Assembly: GCF_019112545.1 (NCBI RefSeq)
Contig: NW_025064921.1
Location: forward strand, 124,001-188,000
Length of the DNA: 64,000 nucleotides
Source of the DNA: Guyanagaster necrorhizus
Taxonomy: Eukaryota; Basidiomycota; Agaricomycetes; Agaricales; Physalacriaceae
Direction of reading: 5' to 3'
Under the pieces are notes generated by a model that ran no database searches, was not told the DNA's origin, and saw only the letters and a program-made list of their open reading frames with translations. How positions within the stretch are numbered: the stretch's first letter is position 1; each line of letters opens with the position of its first letter. A program made the translations under genes and the position numbers. This document shows, piece after piece, positions 45,477-57,089 of the stretch.

Positions 45477-47059
45477 TCACCTGTAACCTGTCTTACCGGG
45501 AACGACCCTAAACGCCGGCCCTCCCCTCCCAAACATCTTCCTCACATCGTCCACCAACTCCTGAGGCTTTTCATGCGCAGCGAAATGTCCACCGCTCGTA
45601 TGCTCCGACTCGAACACAACATTTCCGGTCGTACGCGCCCAACTAACCACCACATCAGTCGCCGAAAAAAAAGTGTCAACATCAAGGTGACTCACTGCCG
45701 AGGAACACAGTAATGCTCTGCTGGGAAGTATGATATCCCGAGCGGTATAGGCAGTCTCTCGGTCATCATCCCAATATCGGCCGATCCAAATACCTCGTAG
45801 TATATGCGTATGGATGCTGTAGGACCCGCTCTTGAGAACCAGTATATGGATATCCACGTTAGGACTAGAGAGAAATATATCAATCTCGTCAGACGTAGAG
45901 TCGAACCGCGTACCTTCATCGTCTTCCCAAGGATACTCGTCAGTCCAGTTCACCAATTTCTCGAATATCCATGCAAGCAGACCGACAGGAGAATCAGCGA
46001 GGGAATATCCCATCGTTTGGGGCTGCGTGGCGTGTTCGATCAGGTAGCCTTCACCTTTGGTGCGGAACCACTGGCTCCATTTCAGCCCGGCTTTCTCTGT
46101 ATCGGTGTATGGGGTGACGAGGTGCTGGAGAAAAAGGATAGGCTCGAAGATCGTCGGACGGCGTCCCCTGTAAAAAGCGTCAGCAAAATTGGACCAGCGA
46201 AGAGGACTGGTTACTTACGTAGGAGTATTCGTATGGAGCGCCTTGCTATGCTCTCCTCCATAGAGGCTGGCTATCTTCCGTGTAATCTTTGGGATGGATA
46301 TCAGTCACAGCGATATAGCTTGAAAGAGAGGCGACAACTCACGAGGCCTCCCCAGTCTCCTCCTTGCGTGACTGGAAATACAATCAGTAAAGGTTCTTCC
46401 CCTCAAACAGCGTGATGATCACATACCGTATTCCTTATATCCAAGAGAGACCATGAGCTTTTCGGCGACCTAGAAAGTTGCTTCGCGTGAGCTGTGTTGT
46501 TCTATGCTAGTGAAGAGCCGTACTTCGGCGTATTGGGCGAGCCTGAAACCTTGCTTCTTGCTGTCCTCCGAAAATCCATATCCTGGCAAGCTCAGCGCGA
46601 CGACGTGGAAGCTGGGATGATCCGGTGACGACGCCGTCAGCAGTGGCAGAATCTTCCGTACTTCGATGAAACTCCCTGGCCCTGCAATGGTATATCAGCT
46701 ACCGCATGCGTACATAGAACTGGAAGGCGCGCACACCCATGAACAAAAAGCAGCGGTAGAGCACCCTCTACCTCGCTCTTCTTATGCACATAGTGGATGT
46801 TCAACACTCCAAAACCGTCCACGTCGATATCGCGAGTGAACTGCGGGAGCTCGGCGTTAAGAGCGGCTTCTTGAGCCTTCCAGTCAAACCCGTCTTTCCA
46901 CCGGGTGACTAGACGCTGGATGTCCTTCAACGGTACGCCGTATTTCTTCCCAGATCCTTCGAGTTCGTCTGGTAATCTGATCAAGGAGAGCTTTTGTTGG
47001 AGGAGCTTGAGCTCGTCGTCCGGAATGGATATCTTGAACGGGATTTCTTGTGATACCAT
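45477..47059 (-). CDS. Epoxide hydrolase (microsomal type, EHN domain)
   Basis: Eight exons splice in frame: 47059-46735, 46681-46524, 46469-46427, 46371-46343, 46286-46219, 46167-45914, 45864-45696 and 45642-45477. They total 1212 nt, 403 residues, the usual family length. The N-terminal EHN domain reads PFKISIPDDELKLLQQKL. The oxyanion-hole motif HGWPGSF is formed across intron 1. The nucleophile Asp lies in TQGGDWGGL, and the catalytic His in SGGHFAAHEKP near the C-terminus; YYEVFG-type tyrosine motifs precede it. It opens epoxides to diols by the two-step Asp-ester mechanism and serves detoxification or secondary metabolism. No stop or missing key residue is seen. The physiological substrate is unknown. 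Confidence 0.92.
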
Positions 47060-48835
47060 TGCTAAGGGTGAAAGGTGTGATAAGGATACAAGGAGCAGGA
47101 ATGTTGGCTTTTATGATACTTCGTGGACTGCAGATAACACCGCGACATGTCCGAGTCGGAAGAAATAGTCGCATTCCCGAATCGGAAAGAAATGAAAGAA
47201 ATTTGTTATCTTTGGAATGGATACCCATGATCTTCCACAACCGTCGAGGAAATGCCCAGTAGATGTCAGATTGATTCCTGGTATTGAATGTAATAGATGC
47301 TCTGAACGATTGAGAGCAGACGAACAGCGACGGATGGAAGCAGTGAAAAGGGTATTCGAGCCGACGCATTTCCTGATTCACAGACTTTGGCCGGTTTCCA
47401 GAACGTCAGGATATCGCAATGATGTTCATTCTATAACTTTACCCGTGTAGTCGTAAGCCATCGAAACCGCCACCGAAACCACCACGGTCACATACGGCGA
47501 ATGATTCCCCGAACAATCGGGAGCATCTTCTCCAGCCGCTCTTCCTGCAGGGACCTCCTGCGGACAGATCACGTCAACTTGCGTTAACTCATGGAAGGAT
47601 TACGAAGATATTCATGACGCGACGCAACAACTGACAACGTTTTGTTGGAAAGGATGAGCAGTCATGGCGCCGGTACTATGCGGTAAGGTCAGGATGGTCC
47701 GGGAACAATTGAAGTAACTGACAATAGGCATCTCGAGGTATCGTCTCCGAAACTTATTCACCATGGATCCGTCGTCGGGAAGTTCTATAGACACCTCACC
47801 GAGTCAGTCATCCATCCGCCAGTCATGACGATTCCTTTTACGCGGCTTGGCCTTTGTCAAAAGGAGTAGCTGTAGGGAAGTGCCATAGAGATGGTCTTCA
47901 ATTGCTTCACCATGACGGTGTGCTGTCACCTCGGTGATGGATACCGAGAGATAGCATGATATCAATAGGTAGCTAAAAATAGTACAGCTATAAAGAGAAA
48001 ACCAAAGTCAGCGACTAAGAAAGCGCTTCTTACATTTGCACTTACGTGGACCTCTTGCCGAGGCGGAGAACCAACGGCATGAATTCGGTACCTTGAGCTC
48101 GTTGAACACAGACCTCCGTTCAATAACATGGTAGTCGGACATTTCTCGGGGGATTCGTAGTAAGAACAAATGTCCGACAAAGCGATACGTGGGCACAATC
48201 ATGTCACGGTTTGTGCTTCCGGCCATGAGAACTTTTCAGCTAAATGCGTGCGGATGGCGAACGTGACTCACAGAACAAAAATGGCCTTTGGTCCAGCTCC
48301 TCGAGGGTCCATTGGTATAGGACTGAGCTTCAATGTATCACAGCGATCTTCTTGGATTCCAGCATACTTATCAATATTTAGTTACAACTCCAATGTAGGG
48401 CGATAAGACTCACGTCGTAGATGATTCATGATGACTTAGCCTATCATCTTACTTCATGAGCGTACGCCGTTTCCTAAAGGACTGCGGCCGTGCAAGTGGT
48501 CTAATCTGTAACATTAGTTATCAAAGCATGGTTAAAGAGACGAGCTGACAACTGACAAGGCCATAGGGCGGATAAATCGTAAGACAAGCCCAACTTGAAG
48601 AGATATTCGCCTATTCGCCTTTGCCGCCAGTGAGGATGAGGTCTGTACAGAGACTGACATGTATCTCACTGTCTAGGAGAGAGATCACCCATATCCAACG
48701 AAATCTGATCTACGAGGACACCAACGATCACCGGCACCAGTCGATCCTTCATCACAACGCTACCAGGAAGTTTCAGCACTTGATATGGAATAGCTGGATG
48801 ATCCACCTGAACATAATGTTCGCGTCATTTCCGGC
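47060..48835. other. Intergenic left of the inverted duplication
   Basis: No gene that I can support. Two overlapping minus-strand frames (47962-48198, 48008-48226) of 72-78 codons have no recognisable domain. CpG content is normal. The sequence immediately left of 48,836 is not found at the other end of the inverted repeat. Confidence 0.45.
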
Positions 48836-50309
48836 GCAGCAGGTAATCGTATTCTATCTGCGATGTACACTGTGACGTTAGCCATCGAGTAGAGGACTTC
48901 ATAGCTGGATGAGGCGACTATCGACGTGTAAGATCCCGAACTCTAGTGATGCACCGAAAGCTCTAGAGCTTATTATTCTACTGCGAACATATTAGCAACA
49001 CGAAACGCGGAGCAAGCGTACACCAACCATGCTTTAAAGCACCGAGAGAAAATACATTCAAAGCTAAGGCAGAAATACGTTTCCCATTTATCGGAAACTT
49101 CTTCATCTAATGTGGAGAGCAGGCGAGGATGGCACACATAAGCGAGCTAGATTGCCCAAGAAGTTATATCTATCTCTCTACCCTGGCGTTATCATCCTTT
49201 TAGAACCTCATTAAAGAAGAAAATAAGCCGTCGAGAAATAACAATAAGCTAGTCCTATGATGGTGGAGGAAAAAAACTGTCGCCGCGGCGGTCCGAAATC
49301 CAAATGGAATCAACAGGATCACGTGCAACATAAAGAATTTCGTAGAGAATGTTGTCCTCGCGACCACCTTACTGCCAGATCGCGCCAAATGCATTTTCAT
49401 TATTCGGTTTCCTGAAAACATGCTTGCCGATCCAGATTCCAACGTTCCATCTGCGATCATCAACAACGGCGCAACAAATGTCCCTTAAATAAAGTACAAC
49501 AACAAATAATCAAATACACGAGAACACCTAATGCGAATGACATTAAGCTAAAACGACCACCTCTGGACCTCCTTGGCGCAATTCATTCCAATGCTTCATA
49601 TTTCTTGCGGCAGTCTGTGCTTCCGTATTTATGTCTCTTCATCATTTTTCCCCCGTTTTTCTTGCCATACCCAGCGAGGAGTGTTTCTGTTTTTATTCCA
49701 TATTTTAGCTACGGTGTACCATTCTGAGGCGCCAAAAAAGCGTCATCCTTTGATCCATCCTCTGCGTCCCCACTCGAGCAAGTTCACAGAGCCGCTGCGC
49801 TCCATCCTAATCCATCTCAGAGATATGGATGACCAATAACCTGGACCACTCGCAGAATAAAAAATATCATCTGATCACGGCTTCTGCTGGTGGCGAGCTC
49901 GGCATTACAGATGCGAGTTTATCGCCACTTGTCAGGGATTCTAACAATACTTTATTGTAGGGCGTCTTTCCCGAACTTTTGTCTTTTTCATCTATACCAA
50001 GTATGCTGCATATTCCCTCAAAACTTCTGCTTATCGTATGTATATCAATCTTCTGTTTCTTATTCTCATTCCACCAGTTGTCCCTACTCCAACCATGGTT
50101 ATCCGGTCGTTTGCGCTCTCCTTTTTATCAACGACGTCGTTGCTCGTATTAAAGGTTCTCAATTCAGCTTGAGTCGAAATATACCTTTATTGTCATAACT
50201 ACCCTTTCGTCCGCTACCCTTCATTTTGCAGTGACTCTCTCAGTTGCTGCACTATTCACTTCGACCTTGGGTGATACTCAAAGGCCAGTAGTGATGTCTT
50301 TATCTAGCA

Positions 50310-51046
50310 ATGAAATTCCTTGGCCGCCGAACTCTTAGGACATGTGGGTCTTACATAAACCCTGCAGACATGATAACCGCCGAAACCCAATTTCTCATTG
50401 ATTCTACCCAAGCCTCTGACACTCCGAACGTAGTGTCCGGACGTTCCTGAGCGCCTATAAGTGCATAGTTCCATGTCATCCGTCAGAACCTCAACAGACT
50501 GTAATCAATCAGGCTCTTCGGCAGGGAGGTTTACACAGTCGGGTCTGCAAGATTCCTTACCGACTTTCGTACTTATCTCACGTCTGTTACAGATTCACGT
50601 CGAGTTCACTGCTGGTTTACTAGCGTACTCGACATACCCTTGGACATACACCTCTGCTCGTACAGATGATCGCGTTGTTGTTTCATTCTCTTCCCTTCCC
50701 GGTGGTTCTATTCAGAACTATAACTTTCGCCACACTATCTCGCATCAAGTCGGACACTGGGCCGGTCTTTACCATACATTCGAAGGAAGATGCTTGGGAT
50801 CAGTCGACTATGCTTCTGATACTCATGCGGAGGCGTCTCCTGCATATGGATGTCCATCAGGGCTTCCGTTGGTATGTATCGTTCTATTGGCTAACGATTA
50901 TAATAGATAATTACATGGACTATTCATATGAAAGCTGTGTGGAAGAATTTACTGGGGGCCAGGCGGTGGCAAAAACTGAGGATATGATGAATAATAGACA
51001 GAGAAGGCCACTTCTAAGCTCACAGCATCGTTGTATCCTCAGATAA
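50310..51046 (+). pseudogene. M43 (pappalysin-like) metallopeptidase relic, left-arm copy
   Basis: Pieces match secreted fungal M43 peptidases: RTCGSYISPADMITAETQFL, VVVSFSSLPGGS, HTISHQVGHWAGLYHTFEG, and the Met-turn NYMDYSYESC followed by FTGGQ. The zinc motif should be HEVGHxxGxxH; here the catalytic Glu is Gln (CAA for GAA, near 50,736) and the preceding Gly is Arg. A TGA at about 50,449 replaces a Ser codon of the right copy. The middle of the catalytic domain is shorter than usual and frames change between blocks, so both copies seem decayed and this one more so. Confidence 0.7.
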
Positions 51047-51227
51047 TGTATCAGCTCGCGCTTATCATATCTTGACATGTTCGATTGTGTTTACGGGCAA
51101 CACAGAAATACACAGACAAAAAGCTGAGGATCAATTTAGTGCCACTAGTTACAGGAAAAACGAACATAAGCCTATACAAGCATCAGAAGAGTTTACATGG
51201 GCGGTACCAGACGACTCACCTTTGCAA

Positions 51228-51632
51228 TCAAGCGTCCGGAGAAGAGAAAATTGATGAGAGCTGGTCGTTGTATCCAGCAAACCAGTCAACGCTAGTGTCA
51301 CCACTACTGAACAATGGCTCGAAGCAATCGTTGTCGGCAAAATAGTAGCACACTCCATAGCTGCCGGTGTTTGCCTGGTTGTTACTACGCCCGAAAACAA
51401 TCAGCAACAAAGGAAAATGCCTCGGATCTCACTTACGAGCTTACGACGTTATCGTTGAATCCGGACCATCCATCACTGGCGGTACTTTTGAGGCACTTGC
51501 CGATAGGGACGTCGCACTTCCCATCACAATTAACGTAGTAAGCATTAACGCAGAGTTGGATGTCAACAGTGATGCGATGGAGGCAAAGACGGCGAAAGAC
51601 AGAGCGCCAAACTTCAACGTGCGTTGGGCCAT
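51228..51632 (-). pseudogene. Small secreted protein-like gene, copy 2 (left arm), frameshifted
   Basis: Same gene as at 44 kb: signal-like MAQRTLKFGALSFAVFASIA, a Cys-rich mature part and a short intron, ending IFSSPDA. Relative to copy 1 one base is missing at the end of the signal peptide (about 51,570). The signal frame therefore runs into a stop (TITS*), while the mature part (QLCVNAYYVNCDGKC) is in another frame. The Trp lost in copy 1 is present. It is convergent with the M43 relic, about 200 bp away. Confidence 0.65.
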
Positions 51633-52572
51633 CGTATGAGAATGAGAGCTAGGGCGATAGGGAATGCGTCAGTTCGGGAGCATCTGAAAACATACATATG
51701 TGGGCTTAGCTAACTTACGCGATAGCGCTAGAACGTTAACCGTCAACGGAACGAGAGTAGTAGGGTCGATAAATTGGGTAGAATGGACATGTTGCTACCG
51801 AAGGCTCGTGATCACCTGAGAATCAGGTGATGGTCACCGGTGTAAACCCCATTACTTGGTTAGAATAGAAATGGACGGAAGCTGAGATTCCGACGTACAA
51901 TGAGACGAGGAAGTCTACTCTCAGAAGTGATAATCCTCGGGAGACGTCAATAGAAGCACATTCGTTAGGCGGCATTCAAAATTACGGCAAGGGTGCACCA
52001 TCGGATTCGCAGGATGCATGGAACATGGACCCCTGATAGATTTGGTTTGCTAATAGAAGTGAGTTCACATGATGTCGTAAGGCATGATTTTACAGATAAT
52101 GACTCACTACCATTCACTAGATCCAGTGGCATTAATATGGATAGAGCTGCAGTCAAAGTAAGCACACTTACGTCGTAGAAACCAGGCCAAGCCTGATCCT
52201 ATAACGCACTATCTCCTTTCACTGAGATGACTACTTGGTATCCTGGTTGGCTCCTACCCATCCAAGGTGTCCAATCCTGCACCCTCTAGTCGAAAGGATG
52301 AAAGACGAATCCGGAAGACAAAGTAGCACAACTTCGTAGTCACTTCACGATTCGCAGTTGTAAAATCTCATTCGGCATAGCTGATGCTCCAGGGTTCAGA
52401 GATGCTTACGGTCAAGCCCGTATTCGACGTCTACTGTGACAGAGAGAATGAGAAAGCTTGTCTCATTTAGCTGAGTAACTGACGTTTGTCCAAGTTAAGA
52501 CAAAGAAACCGATATAAAAGTGATACAAGTATACTGGTTGTCTGCACCATCTCCAGCTAACACTGAATTCCC

Positions 52573-52902
52573 TCATCGTTGTAAGCCCGTCAGGACGACC
52601 GTTTTGCTCTGCGGATACACGATGCCTTGGGGACGAATTTGTACGTTCTCTAATATCCTGCGATAAAAATGGTTACACGTAGCACGAATGAGCAGCCTCG
52701 AAATCTTACCTTCATCTGGTTTCGTACGAACGAGCTGTCCTTCGTCAAAAGTATCCCCCAACTCCTCTCTAGCATCATGAAACAGTAGTGGGAACTTGTT
52801 GACGCATATAATCGAGGCGCTTGGAGAGCAGAGACGCGCATTCATATGGATTTTATGAGGACAGTGTAACCGTGCGGTGTAGCTATCATAATCATTGGAC
52901 AA
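52573..52902 (-). CDS. Hypothetical protein, left-arm copy
   Basis: A 109-codon frame identical in protein to the right-arm copy (58588-58917). It contains a Cys/His-rich stretch (LHCPHKIHMNARLCSPS) and DAREELGDTFDEGQLV. A GTAAG...GCAG interval inside (about 52,706 to 52,655) could be an intron, and upstream exons are likely. I recognise no family. Confidence 0.35.
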   Translation of the reverse strand: MSNDYDSYTARLHCPHKIHMNARLCSPSASIICVNKFPLLFHDAREELGDTFDEGQLVRTKPDEGKISRLLIRATCNHFYRRILENVQIRPQGIVYPQSKTVVLTGLQR

Positions 52903-53323
52903 ATACGTCCTCGCACGACCTACAACATCTGGAAACGCGAGTCAGTGTCGCAATGTGATAAGACTAATGGGGACATACAGGAGAGTATCCCTCATGGATA
53001 TTGCCTTGGCAATCCAGAGATTCGGATGCAGTAGAGTACATTGTCCTCGCTCAGTTACAAAAAGTAACAAGAAAGGACCGGAGGATGCATGGGTGGTTCC
53101 TTACCAGTCTTCTTCGGGTGCAAGCCCGTACACGGGTAGCTGAAAAAGGCGGTCTCTGTTAGAAGAAATACATATTCTGTCCTTGTTTGACAGGCGGACG
53201 AGGTTGTCACGACGCCGTGACGGTTGTCTATCCGTTACCTTTCTGTCTTTCCTTCCTTCCTTCCACCACCATCCCGGTGCTCCGCCCCTAGCAGCAGCAC
53301 CCTCTATCACCTAGCCATCGCTA

Positions 53324-54400
53324 TCAGATGGCGCAACGGTTATCTTCCACTCGCTGATGAGGAACCACTGATCTCGAGGAAGCCAGCGGCGACATTATCA
53401 AGCTCAGCGCTCTGTTAAATGTACCTTCAGTTCTTCTTGGTCTTGGAAGTGAGTTTGGAATGCTGTTCTCATTCTGAAAATAAATAAAACAGAACTTTGT
53501 AGACATGCCCCGATATTCGGACCGCGCTTCCCTTCGTCGACTACGATACATGCGCGTGAGGCACAAGCATGAACAGCGACCCTCTATCCAGCCAGCTGGG
53601 TACCGTGACGAGGACTTTGGGAATGGGAGCATAGATGACTGGCGGGGGTAGATGACTGGCGGGGGCAGATGCCATGGGAGGTTGTGCTGAGGGTACGAAT
53701 GTCCCATCATCGCTGTCGTCGACCCCGATGGGCCACCCGATAGTGTATCTACGAATGTACTGTTGGTTTGTTCATCGCGAACGGTGCTGCGATGGAGGGT
53801 CTTGTCGGCCTTCGACACAAGGGAGTCAAACCAGCGGTCAAACCCGGCAGGATCTTTGGGTATGTCCACACGTGGAAGCGCCACTGGCTTGCAGTAATGC
53901 TCTTCGCTATCGACCCTCTTCCGCTCCAGGAGATATGTTATCCAAGCCTCGAACTCTTCGGGGACATCATGGCATGGGACATGTTCGTGTTTGTACGACC
54001 GACGCTCTGGTTGTTGGTGCATGTACCCGGTGGGATCTTTGCTCCGGAGTCCATGTCGTTGCCGGTGAGCCTCTTCATTATCGGCCTCCTCCTCTTCCAG
54101 ACCAAAGGGATCGAACCGGACACGATCACTGCGGCGCGGGATGTTCTCGCATAACTTCTCCGAATGCTGACTAGGATGTGAGGCCATCCGTGCCATGAAA
54201 CTGTCGGGAGTGTCCTGAATCGGATCAGCAACACCATTCGGATCCGGGAGGGACTGCGACTGGTCGAAGATGTTATGAAAACATGTCGCGTGGAGTGGCT
54301 CATACACAGCGTAGTTTGCCTGCTCTTATTGAGTCCCACGTTCCTTTCAACGATGGAATGATGTGCTCACCGACGGTCTTCCCATGTAGTCGACTTCCAT
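53324..54400 (-). CDS. Unknown 341-residue protein, left-arm copy
   Basis: Exon 1 54400-54371 (MEVDYMGRPS), a 51-nt GT-AG intron, exon 2 54319-53324. The exon-2 translation is identical to that of the right-arm copy. The protein is hydrophilic, with an acidic LEEEEADNEE stretch. It has two similar short helices, EEFEAWITYLL and AGFDRWFDSLV, about 40 residues apart. The last 60-70 residues are Cys/Arg-rich and less protein-like, so a further intron may be missed there. A 17-bp tandem duplication at 53,634-53,667 encodes PPPVIYPRQSS. Function unknown. Confidence 0.5.
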
Positions 54401-55299
54401 ATCTACTACTGGAGTGGCTTGGAGTCTCGTCCACCTCGAAAGCAAGATGTCAGGTTGTGTGGCGACGGTGGATGACAAATAACCAGTCCTGAACGCCTCC
54501 CTCTTTGTTTTGTGTTCGGACTGTTGGAAAACAAGGCATGGCTATCTCCTCCTACAACTAGCATCCCGCATTTTCAATTCAGTGTATTTCATTTTTAAAA
54601 CCGGACAGATTGACGTCTTTCCTACGCCATGGTGGTGGACATTTTGGAGCGAGCTTGCTTTTTCGCTTTGCGGTCTCGTCCGTCGCTTACGATGTAGAAT
54701 GATCAGTTGGAGCTCTCCAATGCGCAATTTTTGTTTCCTTTATCTAGTGGATCAACATCGAGTGGTGGTGATGCGAGCCACTCTGCTCGGACACGTAGGA
54801 TATCAGCCATGCTTCGTGTACGAGCTTATTCTGCACCGTTGTCAGAGCAGAAGCCATTCGTATGGAAATGTCTTCAGCAGCTTACGCCAATGAAAAGCAT
54901 CCCCTTCCTATTCATACAGCTCAGGACCGTAACCCGTACCTAATGATGCGACTTACTTCATCGCCCGCCAGGCGCAGGAGACATGACCGCTTTCTCCCCT
55001 TCCTCTCCCGGATGAGAAAATCACTCTGCCCTCCACCATCTGGACATACAAGCCTCTTTCTGGTGATCTTTCAAGTCCGCCAGCCAGTGAAATGGATGGT
55101 TCTGAGATGGTCATCGTACCGCGCGCGCATTTCTTGTCCTCTAGATGTCTTTCCACATGCTCGGCGAAAGTGGATGACGACGTTAAACGTCTTTCTAACA
55201 GGTATGACCGACAAAGCCTCGGTACCGGGAGGTTATTCCTGCTTCACAGCAAATCCTGCTCCAAGGTACGAAAACCGGATCTCAATATTTTCGCAAGGC

Positions 55300-55560
55300 C
55301 ATCCCTTAATGTCATGAACATCTCTCAGGGATCTGCATCCTTCATTGACTGGCTCGTCCGCTCAGCTTGCGCATCGCCCCTTGAATCATTGACACTAGAA
55401 CATAATTATAAAGAAATCGATGGCGTCATTGTGCGATGCTTCCCTCACCTTAAACGAGTAACATTCAGATCATGCTCGTTTACAGCAGACAACTTATCTT
55501 TGTTTCTCTCCCATCATAGATCGATAACAGATTTGACGTTCTTCTGTGGTGAAGTGAACC
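55300..55560 (+). pseudogene. F-box gene fragment in spacer
   Basis: Translates as ASFIDWLVRSACASPLESL, then VIVRCFPHLKRVTFRSCSFT and LSLF. These align nearly residue for residue with the C-terminal part of the F-box protein at 63.2-64.0 kb (ASFMDWLVRSACASPLESL). The F-box itself is absent. A truncated duplicate is the simplest reading. Confidence 0.75.
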
Positions 55561-55591
55561 CACCGCGTTTGTATTTACGTGAAAGGAAATA

Positions 55592-55735
55592 AAAAAGAAG
55601 TTTTGTAGATATGCCTCAGTATTCAAACTGTGCTTCCCTTGGTCGACTACAATATATGCGCGTGGGGCACGAGCATGAAGGGCGATCCTCCACTAAGCCA
55701 GCTGGGTGGCATGACGACGACTTCAAAGCTGGCAC
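55592..55735 (+). repeat. Partial diverged copy of inner arm sequence
   Basis: Collinear with 53,483-53,630 of the left arm (for example TTGTAGACATGCCCCGATAT there, TTGTAGATATGCCTCAGTAT here). Many differences are CG to TG or CA. It is joined directly to the F-box fragment. Confidence 0.75.
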
Positions 55736-55794
55736 AAGCTTCTACGTGCTCCAGTCTACCTCATATTTAAAACTTTAGAAAGTGAAAGAGGGCG

Positions 55795-55875
55795 GAAACA
55801 GCACCAAGGAATCGAACTAGGTTCAGTTGACCCAGTCTTCTAGCGACTTGCACCACTATGCCGTTGGTTTCACCT
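55795..55875 (-). repeat. tRNA-like (SINE-head or tRNA relic) sequence
   Basis: On the minus strand an A-box-like TAGTGGTGCAAGT is followed about 41 nt later by the B-box-like GTTCGATTCC, the spacing of Pol III internal promoters. The ends do not pair into an acceptor stem, so it is not a functional tRNA. Confidence 0.4.
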
Positions 55876-56614
55876 GTCGACTCCGAGCTGGTATTTCGCC
55901 GTTGTCTCCATCGCTCTTAGCAACTAGATCAACAAGTGGAAGATACGCTCAACGCGAACGGGTGGCTCCTGATGCCGATAAGTGCGAGCACCCTGACAAT
56001 ATCATCGCTATTAAGCGCGTTCCCAACCAGCGCTGTTGGAGATTCAAAGGCGGCCATCGAAAAGTTCTGTTCTGCGGTGCAATCGACCATAAATATCGAC
56101 CACAAATGCCAGGTAAGCCCTGCATGCAGACTCTTCTCTTTCACTTTCCAACTTGCTCTGAAGGATTCCCTCCTTGAACTCGGAGCTTGGAAGACGACAA
56201 GCCGTCCTCTTGTTGTATTCGTCCTACATACCCCCCGCTCGTAGGCTTTGAATGAGCTAAACACTTTTTCTGTGGGCGTTCGATTCATTCCTCAAAGTTT
56301 TGGAGGTCAACAGTGACCTGTTTCTCGACACCACGATTTAGGGTTCAACATCAGTAGAGTAGACTTGATTTATCATTCGTCCATTTAACTGGCCTCGGTT
56401 GACCAAAATTGTCCCCATTTCTGCGCAGTGTGGCTTTATATATACACAATGAATAAATCGATATTGCATCACGACGAGATCTCCCAACACATTTTACATC
56501 CAAATCCAAGATCGAACTTTAGGACGTTAGACATGTCGAGCATAACACAGCGATCAAATGCCGCAAAAATGCACTCCCTAGACTGCGCCGTTCGAGGAAA
56601 ACAGCTGACTCCCA

Positions 56615-56690
56615 CAAACAAGGCTACCACCAGGGCTCGAACCCGGAATTCTTAGTGGACACCTAGGCCACACAGCGACACTTAAGACAA
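56615..56690 (-). repeat. tRNA-like sequence with B box
   Basis: On the minus strand TGGCCTAGGTG resembles an A box and GGTTCGAGCCC a B box, but they are only about 28 nt apart. A decayed or SINE-derived tRNA fragment is likelier than a tRNA gene. Confidence 0.35.
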
Positions 56691-57089
56691 AGTACATGGA
56701 ATGAACAACCGTATTTTATTATAAGCTCAGATAAAGATCTCATTCGTGTCGAGATCCCAAGCAATCGGAGGCAGCAACGAGACTTGGAGTTGGAACGAAA
56801 AGAGAACTCCAAACGAGAAATCTGTATGCTTTCGTTTTGGCATTGGACAGTGGTACCACGCCGGAGCCGTTGAGATGGAGCTAGGGTACACATGTAATGG
56901 CCTTTTTGTCAGTTGCAGACAAGGGCACTGGTAGCAGGAAGAGGCAGTCGTACCCTTGTTTTCCAACTATCCGAAAACAGAGCAAAGAGGGAGGCGTTCA
57001 GGGCTGGTCATTTGTTATCTACCGTCGCCACCCAACCTGACATCTTGCTTTCGAGGTGGACGAGACTCCAAGCCACTCCAGTAGTAGAT

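Larger units (their letters stand above)
48836..54545 (+). repeat. Left arm of large inverted duplication
   Basis: Reverse-complement identity with 56,945-62,644. Coordinates sum to 111,490 in the inner part and 111,480 in the outer part because of small indels. Identity starts abruptly at GCAGCAGGTAATCG (48836) and is near perfect to about 54,452, then falls to roughly 80 percent until 54,545. Genes on this arm: M43-like relic, small secreted protein copy 2, a 109-codon frame and the 341-residue unknown protein. Confidence 0.95.
54546..56944. other. Spacer of the inverted duplication, a mosaic of other loci
   Basis: From left to right it holds unidentified sequence (54,546-55,300) and a fragment related to the F-box gene at the right edge (about 55,300-55,560). 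Next comes a partial, diverged third copy of the inner arm sequence (55,592-55,735). Two tRNA-like repeats on the minus strand (55,795-55,875 and 56,615-56,690) are present. Near 55,936-56,105 a frame ends in a good splice donor (CAG|GTAAGCC) but has no known domain. A 30-bp stretch at about 54,980-55,010 recurs exactly beside the outer end of the right arm. Confidence 0.6.

Noticed and set aside
47962..48226. Two overlapping minus-strand frames of 72-78 codons
   Set aside because: No recognisable domain and mutually exclusive; insufficient support for a gene.
49200..49839. 88-codon frames in the outer arm regions (also 61,611-62,280)
   Set aside because: Conserved only because the arms are duplicates; the frames have no recognisable domain and no splice context.
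55795..56690. Functional tRNA genes in the spacer
   Set aside because: B boxes are present but acceptor stems do not pair, and in one case the A-to-B distance is too short.
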